This document shows positions 15,887 through 25,025 of a stretch of 64,000 bases of DNA, in pieces; position 1 is the stretch's first letter, and every line of letters begins with the position of its first letter. Under the pieces are notes generated by a model. The model worked only from the letters and a program-made list of their open reading frames with translations, was not told where the DNA came from and ran no database searches. A program made the translations under genes and the position numbers. This DNA comes from Mesorhizobium sp. CU3 (GTDB taxonomy: Bacteria; Pseudomonadota; Alphaproteobacteria; Rhizobiales; Rhizobiaceae): positions 62,001 through 126,000 of the forward strand of contig NZ_VFWX01000011.1 in NCBI RefSeq assembly GCF_006442965.1, written 5' to 3'.

Positions 15887-16929
15887 CACGCAAACCCCGT
15901 GATCTTGAGGAAGGCCGCGGTGGCGACGACCATGAAGAGCGAGATCGGCAGGAACACCTTCCAGCCCAGCCGCATCAGCTGGTCGTAGCGGTAGCGCGGC
16001 ACGAATGCCTTCACCATCGAGAACATGAAGAACATCAGGCAAATCTTCAGCACGAACCAGATCACCCCTGGAACCCAGGTGAAGGGCGCGAAGTTGAACG
16101 GCGGCAGCCAGCCGCCGAGGAACAGGATGGTGGCCAAGGCGCACATCATGACGACGGCGACATATTCGCCGAGGAAGAACAGCAGGAACGGCGTCGAGGA
16201 ATATTCGACCATGTGGCCGGCGACCAGTTCCGACTCGGCCTCGACGAGGTCGAAGGGCGGGCGGTTGGTCTCGGCCAACGCCGAGATGAAGAAGATCACG
16301 AACATCGGCAGCAGCGACAGCCAGTGCCAGTCGAGGAAGGTGTTGGGCAGGCCGAGCTTGGTGCCGAGACCATCCTGCTGCGACATGACGATGTCGGAGA
16401 GGTTGAGCGAGCCGACGCAGAGCAGCACCGTGACGATGACGAAGCCGATCGAGACTTCGTAAGACACCATCTGCGCGGCCGAACGCAGCGCGCCGAGGAA
16501 CGGATATTTCGAATTCGACGCCCAGCCGCCCATGATGACGCCATAGACCTCGAGCGAGGAGATGGCGAAGACATAGAGGATGCCGACATTGATGTTGGCG
16601 ATCGCCCAGCCCTCATTGACCGGAATGACCGCCCAGGCCGAGATCGCCAGCACCGCCGAGACCAGAGGCGCCAGCAGGAAGACGCCCTTGTTGGCGCCCG
16701 ACGGGATCACCGGCTCCTTGAAGACGAATTTCAAAAGGTCGGCGAACGCCTGCAGCGTGCCGAACGGACCGACGACGTTCGGGCCGCGGCGCAACTGCAC
16801 CGCCGCCCAGATCTTGCGGTCGGCATAGAGCAGATAGGCGACGCCGATCAGGAGCACGACGATCAGCACCACCGACTTCAACAGGATCAGCAGCGCCGGC
16901 AGCACGTAGAAGGAGAGGAAGGTGTCCAT
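15886..16929 (-). CDS. nuoH: NADH-quinone oxidoreductase subunit H
   Basis: The 347-residue membrane subunit of complex I forms much of the quinone-binding chamber. The ATG at 16929 begins MDTFLSFYVLPALLILLK; an in-frame start further upstream would overlap nuoG. Eight membrane segments are seen. Conserved stretches are YADRKIWAAVQLRRGPNVVGPFG, LLKFVFKEPVIP, and the acidic quinone-site loop ALAETNRPPFDLVEAESELV followed by EYSS. The C-terminus contains PRYRYDQLMRLGWKVFLP. The gene starts two bases after the nuoG stop and overlaps nuoI by one base. Confidence 0.96.
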   Translation of the reverse strand: MDTFLSFYVLPALLILLKSVVLIVVLLIGVAYLLYADRKIWAAVQLRRGPNVVGPFGTLQAFADLLKFVFKEPVIPSGANKGVFLLAPLVSAVLAISAWAVIPVNEGWAIANINVGILYVFAISSLEVYGVIMGGWASNSKYPFLGALRSAAQMVSYEVSIGFVIVTVLLCVGSLNLSDIVMSQQDGLGTKLGLPNTFLDWHWLSLLPMFVIFFISALAETNRPPFDLVEAESELVAGHMVEYSSTPFLLFFLGEYVAVVMMCALATILFLGGWLPPFNFAPFTWVPGVIWFVLKICLMFFMFSMVKAFVPRYRYDQLMRLGWKVFLPISLFMVVATAAFLKITGFA

Positions 16930-16931
16930 GC

Positions 16932-19013
16932 TTACTCCGCCGCCTGCTTGAAGCCGCTCTTGGCCAGCGCCGAGCATTCGGCCATCACGGCCGACGCCCG
17001 CGCGATCGGGTTGGTCAGATAGAAGTCCTTCACCGAAGAGGTGAAGGTGCCCTTGTTCAGGCGCCCGCCGAGCTTCGCCGCCTTGGCGACGTCGTCGGCG
17101 CTGCCGGCCAGAACCTGGTCGATGCGCGCGAGATGAGGGAACTCGCCATAGAGCTTGGCGCGCAGCTGCGGCAGCGAATCGAAGGGCAGCTTCTTGCCGA
17201 GCACGTCCGACAGCGCCCTCAGGATCGCCCAGTCCTCACGCGCTTCGCCCGGCGCGAAGCCGGCGCGGTTGGTCTGCTGCACGCGGCCTTCGGTGTTGAC
17301 ATAGGTGCCCGACTTCTCGGTGTAGGCCGCCGCCGGCAGGATGACGTTGGCGCGATGCGCGCCGGCATCGCCATGCGTGCCGATATAGACGACGAAGGCG
17401 CCGCCGGTCGCAGCCATGTCGATCTCGTCGGCGCCGAGCAGGAAGAGCAGATCCGTCTCGCCGAGCATGCCGGCGACGTTCTTGCCGCCCTCGCCCGGCA
17501 CGAAGCCGACATCGAGGCCGCCGACGCGTGCCGCCGCATTGTGCAGCACCGCAAAGCCGTTCCAGTCGGCGGTGACTGCATTGACGGCCGCCGCGAGCTT
17601 CGCCGCCTGGCCGAGCACCGCCGCGCCGTCGCCGCGCGCCAGCGCGCCCTGGCCGACGATGATCAGCGGATGCGTGGCCTTGCTCAAGACCTCGAAGAAC
17701 TTGCCAGTGCCGTCGGCCAGCCCCTTCAGGGACTCCGGACCGGCGCCGATCAGCTCATACTCGTAGCGGGTGTCGCCGATCTCGCCGATGACGCCGACCG
17801 GCAGATTGCCGACGCGCCAGCGCTTGCGGATGCGGGCGTTGAGCACCGAAGCCTCGAAGCGCGGATTGGCGCCGATGATCAGCACCGCGTCGGCCTGCTC
17901 GATGCCTTCGATCGTCGGGTTGAAGATATAGCTGGCGCGGCCGAGCGTGGGATCGAGCGCGGCGCCATCCTGACGGCAATCGATGTTCTTCGAGCCGAGC
18001 GCGCTCATCAGGAGCTTCAGCGCATAGATTTCCTCGACCGCCGCGAGGTCGCCGGCGATCGCACCGATCCGCTCGGGCGCGGTCTTGCCCACCTGTTCCT
18101 TGATCGCGGCGAAGGCTTCGGCCCAGCTTGCCGGTGCAAGCTTGCCGTTCTTGCGCACATAGGGGCGGTCGAGGCGCTGCGTGCGCAAGCCGTCCCAGAT
18201 GAAGCGCGTCTTGTCGGAGATCCACTCCTCGTTCACCTGTTCGTTGACGCGCGGCAGGATGCGCATCACTTCGCGGCCGCGGCTGTCGACGCGGATCGCC
18301 GAGCCGACGGCGTCCATGACGTCGATCGATTCGGTCTTGGTCAGTTCCCACGGCCGCGCCTGGAAGGCGAAAGGCTTGGAGGTCAGCGCGCCGACCGGGC
18401 AAAGGTCGATGACATTGCCCTGCAGTTCCGACGTCATCGCCTGTTCGAGATAGGTGGTGATCTCGGCGTCCTCGCCGCGGCCAATCAGGCCGAGCTCGGA
18501 GATGCCAGCGACCTCGGTGGTGAAGCGGACGCAGCGCGTGCAGTGGATGCAGCGGTTCATCACCGTCTTCACCAGCGGGCCGATATACTTGTCTTCGACC
18601 GCGCGCTTGTTCTCGTGATAGCGCGAGGAATCGACGCCGAAGGCCATCGCCTGGTCCTGCAGGTCGCACTCGCCGCCCTGGTCGCAGATCGGGCAATCCA
18701 GCGGATGGTTGATCAGCAGGAATTCCATCACGCCTTCGCGGGCCTTCTTGACCATCGGCGTGTTGGTGAAGATTTCCGGCGGCTCGCCGTTCGGGCCGGG
18801 GCGCAGGTCGCGCACGCCCATGGCGCAGGAGGCCTGCGGCTTGGGCGGGCCGCCCTTCACCTCGATCAGGCACATGCGGCAATTGCCGGCGATGGACAGC
18901 CGCTCGTGGAAGCAGAAGCGCGGCACTTCCGCACCGGCATCCTCCGCCGCCTGCAGCAGCGTGTAGTGGTCGGGTACCGTGATCTCTTTCCCGTCGACCT
19001 TGAGCTTTGCCAT
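16932..19013 (-). CDS. nuoG: NADH-quinone oxidoreductase subunit G
   Basis: The 693-residue iron-sulfur subunit of the peripheral arm starts at 19013 (MAKLKVDGKEITVPDHY); a start at 19043 adds an unlikely basic leader. The 2Fe-2S cysteines lie in CFHERLSIAGNCRMC and SCAMGV. The next clusters are in HPLDCPICDQGGECDLQ and NRCIHCTRCVRF, with CPVGALTSKP following. The rest is a molybdopterin-oxidoreductase-like domain that has lost its cofactor role, as is usual in NuoG. It delivers electrons from NuoF/E to NuoI. The extra HhH-domain gene precedes it in the operon by 73 bases. Confidence 0.96.
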   Translation of the reverse strand: MAKLKVDGKEITVPDHYTLLQAAEDAGAEVPRFCFHERLSIAGNCRMCLIEVKGGPPKPQASCAMGVRDLRPGPNGEPPEIFTNTPMVKKAREGVMEFLLINHPLDCPICDQGGECDLQDQAMAFGVDSSRYHENKRAVEDKYIGPLVKTVMNRCIHCTRCVRFTTEVAGISELGLIGRGEDAEITTYLEQAMTSELQGNVIDLCPVGALTSKPFAFQARPWELTKTESIDVMDAVGSAIRVDSRGREVMRILPRVNEQVNEEWISDKTRFIWDGLRTQRLDRPYVRKNGKLAPASWAEAFAAIKEQVGKTAPERIGAIAGDLAAVEEIYALKLLMSALGSKNIDCRQDGAALDPTLGRASYIFNPTIEGIEQADAVLIIGANPRFEASVLNARIRKRWRVGNLPVGVIGEIGDTRYEYELIGAGPESLKGLADGTGKFFEVLSKATHPLIIVGQGALARGDGAAVLGQAAKLAAAVNAVTADWNGFAVLHNAAARVGGLDVGFVPGEGGKNVAGMLGETDLLFLLGADEIDMAATGGAFVVYIGTHGDAGAHRANVILPAAAYTEKSGTYVNTEGRVQQTNRAGFAPGEAREDWAILRALSDVLGKKLPFDSLPQLRAKLYGEFPHLARIDQVLAGSADDVAKAAKLGGRLNKGTFTSSVKDFYLTNPIARASAVMAECSALAKSGFKQAAE

Positions 19014-19086
19014 TCGCCTCAAACCTCTGCGGATGTCCCGCAACCCATCTTTCCGGGCGCGGCTTGCGCCGCGCCCGGTATCTCAA

Positions 19087-19761
19087 TCACTTCTTGGCGG
19101 CCAGTGCCGCCGCCTGCCGGGTCCAGTCGTCGCGGCCGATGCGGCCGGTAAGCGACAGATAGTCCTCGACCCAGGCGATCTCTTCCGACGTCCAGGCGGC
19201 GATCTGGCCATAGGTCCAGATGCCGAGCCCGTTGAGCACCTTCTCCAGCTTCGGACCGACGCCCGAAATCGCCTTCAGGTCCGACGGCTTCGCCGGCTTG
19301 TCGACCGCCTTCGGCTGGCGGAAATCTTCAGGCATCAGCGCCTGCGTCGCCGGCTCCTCGACGGCATCGGCGCCGATCGCCTTCTCGGTCGCGGTCGCAG
19401 CGATGTCGGTGACGTCGCGGGCAAAGGTCTGCGCCTCGGCGATCAGCGTCTCGGTCGCCTTGCGCGCCTTGGACGAATGGGCGGCCGCTTCCGTCTGCGC
19501 CTCGAGGTCGTCGAGGAACGGCTGGAACATGCGCTGCGAGGCTTCGAGCGCGCCGGTGAAGGCGCCCATCCACATGCCGACGGCGTGGTTGGCGAGGCCG
19601 ATGCCGAGCGCCGACATCGCGGCGGCGCCGGCAACCGGATGCGCGAAAAGGTTGACGGCGCTGGCCATCTCCTTCGGCATCATCCTGGTCAGGTCCTGGT
19701 TCATCTTCTCGAGTTGTTCCAAATCAGGCATCAACGGGTAGGGTATCGAATACGGCGCCAT
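19087..19761 (-). CDS. Unassigned protein with NuoE-like C-terminal helix-hairpin-helix domain, inside the nuo operon
   Basis: The 224-residue protein sits between nuoF and nuoG. The middle (about 35-150) is Ala-rich and helical with a phasin-like look (MSALGIGLANHAVGMWMG, then KARKATETLIAEAQTF). The last 65 residues (160-224) begin SDLKAISGVGPKLEKVL, a helix-hairpin-helix-type fold, and end with GRIGRDDWTRQAAALA. This domain matches the C-terminal extension of NuoE in the same operon at about 38 of 64 positions by eye. No catalytic motif is seen. Position and shared domain suggest a complex I accessory or assembly protein, or simple domain duplication. The role is an inference. Confidence 0.75.
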   Translation of the reverse strand: MAPYSIPYPLMPDLEQLEKMNQDLTRMMPKEMASAVNLFAHPVAGAAAMSALGIGLANHAVGMWMGAFTGALEASQRMFQPFLDDLEAQTEAAAHSSKARKATETLIAEAQTFARDVTDIAATATEKAIGADAVEEPATQALMPEDFRQPKAVDKPAKPSDLKAISGVGPKLEKVLNGLGIWTYGQIAAWTSEEIAWVEDYLSLTGRIGRDDWTRQAAALAAKK

Positions 19762-19834
19762 AGAATTCTCCTGGTCGTTTCTTCGTTGCCCCGCCCCTGC
19801 GTTCCGTCCCGGGCTTTCGCCCGCATTCCAAAAT

Positions 19835-21139
19835 CTATTCCGCCGCGACCATCACCGGCTCGACCCGGTGCGCGTTGCGGGAAAACTCGTCGATGCGGCG
19901 TTCCACCTCGCCGCGGAAATGTCGCATCAGGCCCTGGATCGGCCAGGCCGCCGCGTCGCCGAGCGCGCAGATCGTGTGACCTTCGACCTGCTTGGTGACG
20001 TCGAGCAGCATGTCGATCTCGCGCTTCTGCGCCTCGCCGCGCACCAGCCGCTCCATCACCCGCCACATCCAGCCGGTGCCTTCGCGGCACGGCGTGCACT
20101 GGCCGCAGCTTTCATGCTTGTAGAAGTAGGACAACCGGGCGATCGCCTTCACGACGTCGGTCGACTTGTCCATGACGATGACAGCGGCCGTGCCGAGGCC
20201 GGATTTGAGATCGCGCAACGCGTCGAAATCCATCGGCGCGTCGATGATCTGCTCGGCCGGCACCAGCGGCACCGAAGCGCCGCCCGGAATGACCGCAAGC
20301 AGATTGTCCCAGCCGCCGCGGATGCCGCCGCAATGCTCCTCGATCAGTTCGCGGAACGGGATCGACATCGCCTCTTCGAAGGTGCACGGGTTGTTGACGT
20401 GGCCGGAGACGCAGAACAGCTTGGTGCCGGCATTGTTCGGCCGGCCGAAGGACGAGAACCAGGCCGCGCCGCGGCGCAGGATGGTCGGCGCAACCGCGAT
20501 CGACTCGACGTTGTTCACTGTTGTCGGGCAACCGTACAAGCCGACATTGGCCGGGAAAGGCGGCTTCAGCCTGGGCTGGCCCTTCTTGCCTTCCAGGCTT
20601 TCGAGCAGCGCGGTTTCCTCGCCGCAGATATAGGCGCCGGCGCCGTGATGCATATAGACGTCGAAATCGTAGCCGGACGTGTTGTTCTTGCCGATGAGCT
20701 TGGCGGCATAGGCCTCGTCGATCGCGCGCTGCAGCGCCTCGCGCTCGCGGATGAACTCGCCGCGCACATAGATGTAGGCGGCGATCGCGCCCATGGCGAA
20801 GCCGGCGACCAGCGCGCCCTCGACCAGCGTGTGCGGATCGTTGCGCAGGATGTCGCGGTCCTTGCAGGTGCCCGGCTCGGATTCGTCGGCATTGATGACC
20901 AGATAGCTCGGACGACCGTCGCTCTGCTTGGGCATGAACGACCATTTCAAGCCGGTCGGGAAGCCGGCGCCGCCACGGCCGCGCAGGCCGGACGCCTTCA
21001 TCTCGTTGACGATCCAGTCGCGCCCCTTGGCGATCAGGCCCGGCGTGTCGTCCCAGATGCCGCGCGACTGCGCGCCGGCCAGCGACGTGTCGAAGAGGCC
21101 GTAGATGTTGGTAAAGATACGGTCTTTGTCCTGAAGCAT
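19835..21139 (-). CDS. nuoF: NADH-quinone oxidoreductase subunit F (NADH/FMN-binding)
   Basis: The 434-residue subunit oxidises NADH and passes electrons through FMN to a 4Fe-4S cluster. The start at 21139 gives MLQDKDRIFTNIYGLFD; a 12-residue basic extension to 21175 is unlikely. The dinucleotide and FMN sites include GLRGRGGAGFPTGLKW and NADESEPGTCKDRDI. The cluster cysteines are in ESCGQCTPCREG plus the Cys of HTICALGDAAAWP. It follows nuoE by ten bases. Length is typical for NuoF and the mitochondrial 51 kDa subunit. Confidence 0.96.
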   Translation of the reverse strand: MLQDKDRIFTNIYGLFDTSLAGAQSRGIWDDTPGLIAKGRDWIVNEMKASGLRGRGGAGFPTGLKWSFMPKQSDGRPSYLVINADESEPGTCKDRDILRNDPHTLVEGALVAGFAMGAIAAYIYVRGEFIREREALQRAIDEAYAAKLIGKNNTSGYDFDVYMHHGAGAYICGEETALLESLEGKKGQPRLKPPFPANVGLYGCPTTVNNVESIAVAPTILRRGAAWFSSFGRPNNAGTKLFCVSGHVNNPCTFEEAMSIPFRELIEEHCGGIRGGWDNLLAVIPGGASVPLVPAEQIIDAPMDFDALRDLKSGLGTAAVIVMDKSTDVVKAIARLSYFYKHESCGQCTPCREGTGWMWRVMERLVRGEAQKREIDMLLDVTKQVEGHTICALGDAAAWPIQGLMRHFRGEVERRIDEFSRNAHRVEPVMVAAE

Positions 21140-21149
21140 TGTTCGTCCC

Positions 21150-22277
21150 TCAGACCGGCTTCTTGCCGAAGACACGGATGTATTCGGCGACGCCGCCCTT
21201 GGCGAGCGCCTTGGCCTGCTTCACCCAATCATCACGGTCGATGCGGCCATGGAAAGAAAGATATCCGTCGACCCATTCGCGCTCGGCCTTCTTCCACGAA
21301 GCGACCTGCGCAAAGGTGTAGATGCCCAACGAATGCAGCACGCCTTCGATCTTCGGGCCGACGCCGGAGATCAGCTTGAGATCGTCGACCGCCGCCGGCT
21401 TCTCGATGCCGGCCGGACGGTTCTTGTCGTCGAGCGAAGGCTTTGCCGGCTTGGCGGCGGCAGCCTTGGCCGGCGCGGTTTTCGCCGTGTCCACGGCCGC
21501 GAGCTTGGCCGGCGCGGGAGCCGAGGGCGCAGCCGCAGCAGGCGCCGCTGCTGCCGGCGCAGGAGCTGGTGTCGCCGGTGCGGCAGCCGGCGCCGCGGCA
21601 GCGGCGTCCTTGGCCGCCTTTGCGGCAGCCTTGGCTTCCTTGTCGCGGGTCGACTTCAGGATCGCCTTTTCGCTGGTCAGCGTCTTCAAGCCGCCGGCCG
21701 GCTCGGAACCGTGGCGGCCGTTCTGCGGACCGGGCTTGACCTCGGCGCCCTTGCCGGCGTCGTAGAGATCGATGATCTCGGCCAGCCGCTCCGGCGTCAG
21801 GTCCTCGAAAGTGTCCTTGAAGATCATGACCATCGGCGCGTTGACGCAGGCGCCGAGGCATTCGACCTCTTCCCACGACAGTGTGCCCTTGTCGTTGGTG
21901 TGGAACTGGTCGTGGTGGATTTTCGAGCGGCAGACGTCCATCAGCGCTTCCGAGCCGCGCAGCATGCAGGGCGTGGTGCCGCAGACCTGGATATGCGCGC
22001 GCGTGCCGACCGGATTGAGCTGGTACTGGGTGTAGAAGGTCGCGACCTCGAGACCGCGGATGCGTGGCATGCCGAGCATGTCGGAGATCGACTCGATCGC
22101 CGCCTTGGTGACCCAGCCTTCCTGCTCCTGCGCGATCATCAGCAACGGGATGATCGCCGACTGCTCGCGCCCCTTCGGATATTTGGCGATCCACTGCTCG
22201 GCCGCCGCCGCATTCGCCTTGTTGAAGGCGAAGGAGGCTGGCTGGACGCTGGCATCTGCGAGACGGCGGACTGACAT
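21150..22277 (-). CDS. nuoE: NADH-quinone oxidoreductase subunit E with long C-terminal extension
   Basis: NuoE carries the 2Fe-2S cluster N1a beside NuoF. Residues 1-190 are the standard thioredoxin-like subunit: the cluster cysteines lie in QVCGTTPCMLRG and VECLGACVNAP. Unlike the usual protein of roughly 160-220 residues, this one has 375. An Ala/Pro/Lys-rich low-complexity linker runs from about 215 to 285, and a helix-hairpin-helix-like domain from 298 (DDLKLISGVGPKIEGVLHSL) to 362, then a short tail. Long NuoE proteins of this kind are known in Rhizobiales. The end domain recurs in the gene between nuoF and nuoG. The start ATG at 22277 directly follows the nuoD stop. Confidence 0.95.
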   Translation of the reverse strand: MSVRRLADASVQPASFAFNKANAAAAEQWIAKYPKGREQSAIIPLLMIAQEQEGWVTKAAIESISDMLGMPRIRGLEVATFYTQYQLNPVGTRAHIQVCGTTPCMLRGSEALMDVCRSKIHHDQFHTNDKGTLSWEEVECLGACVNAPMVMIFKDTFEDLTPERLAEIIDLYDAGKGAEVKPGPQNGRHGSEPAGGLKTLTSEKAILKSTRDKEAKAAAKAAKDAAAAAPAAAPATPAPAPAAAAPAAAAPSAPAPAKLAAVDTAKTAPAKAAAAKPAKPSLDDKNRPAGIEKPAAVDDLKLISGVGPKIEGVLHSLGIYTFAQVASWKKAEREWVDGYLSFHGRIDRDDWVKQAKALAKGGVAEYIRVFGKKPV

Positions 22278-23468
22278 TTAGCGATCGACCTCACCAAACA
22301 CGATGTCGAGGGAGCCAAGCACGGCGGTGACGTCGGCCAGCATGTGGCCGCGGCACAGGAAATCCATGGCTTGCAGATGGGCGAAGCCGGGCGCGCGCAG
22401 CTTGCAGCGATAGGGCTTGTTGGTGCCGTCAGAGACCAGGTAGACGCCGAATTCGCCCTTCGGCGCCTCGACGGCGGCGTAAACCTCGCCGGCCGGCACG
22501 CGGTAGCCCTCGGTGTAGAGCTTGAAGTGATGGATCAGCGCTTCCATTGACCGCTTCATCGCCTGACGCTTCGGCGGCACCACCTTGCCGTCGAGGTTCG
22601 ACACTGGGCCGGCGCTTTCCTTGCCGAGCAGCAGATCGACGCACTGGCGCATGATCTTGGCCGACTGGCGCATCTCTTCCATGCGCACCAGGTAACGGTC
22701 GTAGCAGTCGCCGTTCTTGCCGATCGGAATGTCGAAATCCATCTCCGAATAGCATTCATAGGGCTGCGATTTGCGCAGGTCCCAAGCGGCGCCCGAGCCG
22801 CGCACCATGACGCCCGAAAAGCCCCAGGCCCAGGCATCGGCCAGCGACACGATGCCGATATCGACATTGCGCTGCTTGAAGATGCGGTTGCCGGTCAACA
22901 GCGCGTCGAGATCGTCGATCGACTTGAGGAAAGGGTCGATCCACTTGCCGATGTCCTCGATCAGCTTCTGCGGCAGGTCCTGGTGCACGCCGCCCGGCCG
23001 GAAATAGGCCGCATGCATGCGCGAACCCGAAGCGCGTTCGTAGAACACCATCAGCTTTTCGCGCTCGACGAAGCCCCACAACGGCGGCGTCAGCGCGCCC
23101 ACGTCCATCGCCTGCGTCGTCACATTCAAGATGTGCGACATGATGCGGCCCATCTCGGAATAGAGCACGCGGATCAGCTGGCCGCGCTTCGGCACCTCGA
23201 TGCCGAGCAGACGCTCGGCAGCCAAAGCGAAGGCGTGCTCCTGATTCATCGGCGCGCAATAGTCGAGCCGATCGAGATAAGGCACGGCCTGCAGATAGGT
23301 CTTGGCCTCGATCAGCTTTTCGGTGCCGCGATGCAGCAAGCCGATATGCGGATCGACGCGATCGACCACCTCACCGTCAAGCTCCAGCACCAGGCGCAAA
23401 ACGCCATGCGCCGCAGGATGCTGCGGACCGAAGTTGATGTTGAAGTTGCGGACGGAGGTTTCAGCCAT
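22278..23468 (-). CDS. nuoD: NADH-quinone oxidoreductase subunit D (49 kDa)
   Basis: The 396-residue subunit forms the quinone-reduction site with NuoB. It begins MAETSVRNFNINFGPQHPAAHGVLRL, containing the conserved GPQHPAAHG loop next to the quinone head. Further signatures are HIGLLHRGTEKLIE, YLDRLDYCAPMNQEHAF and GSGAAWDLRKSQPYECY. The C-terminal CRGHMLADVTAVLGSLDIVFGEVDR is standard. It is homologous to the large subunit of NiFe hydrogenases, with the metal-binding cysteines lost. It lies nine bases after nuoC in the operon. Confidence 0.96.
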   Translation of the reverse strand: MAETSVRNFNINFGPQHPAAHGVLRLVLELDGEVVDRVDPHIGLLHRGTEKLIEAKTYLQAVPYLDRLDYCAPMNQEHAFALAAERLLGIEVPKRGQLIRVLYSEMGRIMSHILNVTTQAMDVGALTPPLWGFVEREKLMVFYERASGSRMHAAYFRPGGVHQDLPQKLIEDIGKWIDPFLKSIDDLDALLTGNRIFKQRNVDIGIVSLADAWAWGFSGVMVRGSGAAWDLRKSQPYECYSEMDFDIPIGKNGDCYDRYLVRMEEMRQSAKIMRQCVDLLLGKESAGPVSNLDGKVVPPKRQAMKRSMEALIHHFKLYTEGYRVPAGEVYAAVEAPKGEFGVYLVSDGTNKPYRCKLRAPGFAHLQAMDFLCRGHMLADVTAVLGSLDIVFGEVDR

Positions 23469-23477
23469 TGTGGCGCC

Positions 23478-24083
23478 TCAATTCGTCTTGGCTTTTTCGT
23501 CCCCGGGCAGGACGTAGTCCGTCCCTTCCCAAGGCGAGAGGAAATCGAAATTGCGGAATTCCTGCTTGAGCTCGACCGGCTCGTAGATGACGCGCTTGGC
23601 TTCGTCATCGTAGCGAACCTCGACGAAGCCGGTCAGCGGGAAATCCTTGCGCAGCGGATGGCCGTCGAAACCGTAGTCGGTGAGGATACGGCGCAGGTCC
23701 GGATGGCCGGAAAACAGCACGCCGTAGAGATCGTAGGTCTCGCGCTCGAACCAGTCGGCGCCCGGGTAGACTGATGTCAGCGACGGCACCAGCGTTTCCT
23801 CGCCGGCGTGAACCTTGAGCCGAATGCGGACATTCTGCTTCGGCGACAGAAGATGGTAGACGACGTCGAAGCGCTCGGCGCGGGAAGGATAGTCCGCGCC
23901 GGAAATGTCGATGATCGAGATGAACTGGCAGCGCGGGTCGTCGCGCAGGAAGGTCGCCACCTCGATCAGATTGGCCGGCTCGACCAGAACCGTCAGCTCG
24001 CCATAGGCAAGCACGGCATCGCCGATGCGGCCGGAGAGCTTCTCGCCGAGATAGGTGGAGAGGTCGTTCAACGCCTGGGTCAT
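23478..24083 (-). CDS. nuoC: NADH-quinone oxidoreductase subunit C (30 kDa)
   Basis: The 201-residue peripheral-arm subunit starts at 24083 (MTQALNDLSTYLGEKL). An open frame continuing to 24182 overlaps nuoB and reads as basic nonsense, so it was not used. The conserved signature is ERETYDLYGVLFSGHPDLRRILTDYGFDGHPLRKDFPL, seen here in two blocks around residues 120-160. The protein supports NuoD and NuoB and has no cofactors. It begins four bases after the nuoB stop. It is a separate gene here, not fused to nuoD as in enterobacteria. Confidence 0.95.
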   Translation of the reverse strand: MTQALNDLSTYLGEKLSGRIGDAVLAYGELTVLVEPANLIEVATFLRDDPRCQFISIIDISGADYPSRAERFDVVYHLLSPKQNVRIRLKVHAGEETLVPSLTSVYPGADWFERETYDLYGVLFSGHPDLRRILTDYGFDGHPLRKDFPLTGFVEVRYDDEAKRVIYEPVELKQEFRNFDFLSPWEGTDYVLPGDEKAKTN

Positions 24084-24087
24084 CGAC

Positions 24088-24669
24088 TCACCGTTCGATC
24101 GTGCCGGTGCGGCGGATCTTCTTCTGCAGAAGGAGAATGCCGTAAAGCAGCGCTTCGGCGCTCGGCGGGCAGCCGGGCACATAGATGTCTACCGGCACGA
24201 TGCGGTCGCAGCCGCGCACCACTGAGTAGGAATAGTGGTAGTAGCCGCCGCCATTGGCGCACGAACCCATCGAGATGACGTAGCGCGGCTCCGGCATCTG
24301 GTCGTAGACCTTGCGCAGCGCCGGCGCCATCTTGTTGGTCAGCGTGCCGGCGACGATCATGATGTCGGACTGGCGCGGGGACGCGCGCGGCGCGACGCCA
24401 AACCTTTCCGAGTCGTAGCGCGGCATCGAGGTATGGATCATCTCGACCGCGCAGCAGGCGAGGCCGAAGGTCATGAACATCAGCGAGCCGCTGCGCGCCC
24501 AGGTAATCAGCGCCTCGGTCGAGGTCACAAGAAAACCCTTGTCGGCCAGCTCGTCATTGATCTGCAGGAAAAACGGATCGTCCTCGCCTACCGGCCGGCC
24601 GGTGTTGGGGTCGATGATGCCCTTGGGCTTCGGCGCGACGAGGGTGCCTGAACTGTCGTTCAATCCCAT
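24088..24669 (-). CDS. nuoB: NADH-quinone oxidoreductase subunit B (cluster N2)
   Basis: The 193-residue subunit holds the terminal 4Fe-4S cluster N2 that reduces quinone. Cluster cysteines lie in the adjacent-Cys motif FGLACCAVEMIH, in SMGSCANGGGYYH and in VPGCPPSAEALLYG. The start MGLNDSSGTLVAP at 24669 overlaps the nuoA stop region by ten bases; a start at 24690 would overlap more and adds MEKRSAG. Size and motifs match alphaproteobacterial NuoB and mitochondrial PSST. Confidence 0.95.
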   Translation of the reverse strand: MGLNDSSGTLVAPKPKGIIDPNTGRPVGEDDPFFLQINDELADKGFLVTSTEALITWARSGSLMFMTFGLACCAVEMIHTSMPRYDSERFGVAPRASPRQSDIMIVAGTLTNKMAPALRKVYDQMPEPRYVISMGSCANGGGYYHYSYSVVRGCDRIVPVDIYVPGCPPSAEALLYGILLLQKKIRRTGTIER

Positions 24670-25025
24670 TCCAGCGCTCCTTTTTTCCATTCATAGGCAA
24701 AGCCGATGGTCAGCACCGCCAGAAACACCATCATCGACCAGAAGCCGAGCATGCCGACTTTAGAAAAGGACACCGCCCACGGGAACAGGAAGGCGACCTC
24801 GAGGTCGAAGATGATGAACAGGATCGACACCAGATAGAAGCGGATGTCGAATTTCATGCGGGCATCGTCGAACGAATTGAAGCCGCATTCATAGGCGGAA
24901 AGCTTTTCCGGGTCGGGATTGCGGTAGGCCACGAGGAACGGCGCCACCAGCAGCGCCAGGCCGACGACCAGCGCAATGGCGATGAACAGGACGATGGGCA
25001 GATACGAACTCAGGAGTGCGCTCAT
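24660..25025 (-). CDS. nuoA: NADH-quinone oxidoreductase subunit A
   Basis: The 121-residue membrane subunit of complex I is the first gene of the operon. It has three membrane segments. The first loop, with KLSAYECGFNSFDDARMKFDIRFY, contains the conserved YECGF cysteine loop near the quinone site. It begins MSALLSSYLPIVLFIAIALVV. The gap upstream (25026-25359) must hold the promoter for a run of at least 15 genes on the minus strand, possibly extending through birA and rnj. Confidence 0.96.
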   Translation of the reverse strand: MSALLSSYLPIVLFIAIALVVGLALLVAPFLVAYRNPDPEKLSAYECGFNSFDDARMKFDIRFYLVSILFIIFDLEVAFLFPWAVSFSKVGMLGFWSMMVFLAVLTIGFAYEWKKGALEWD

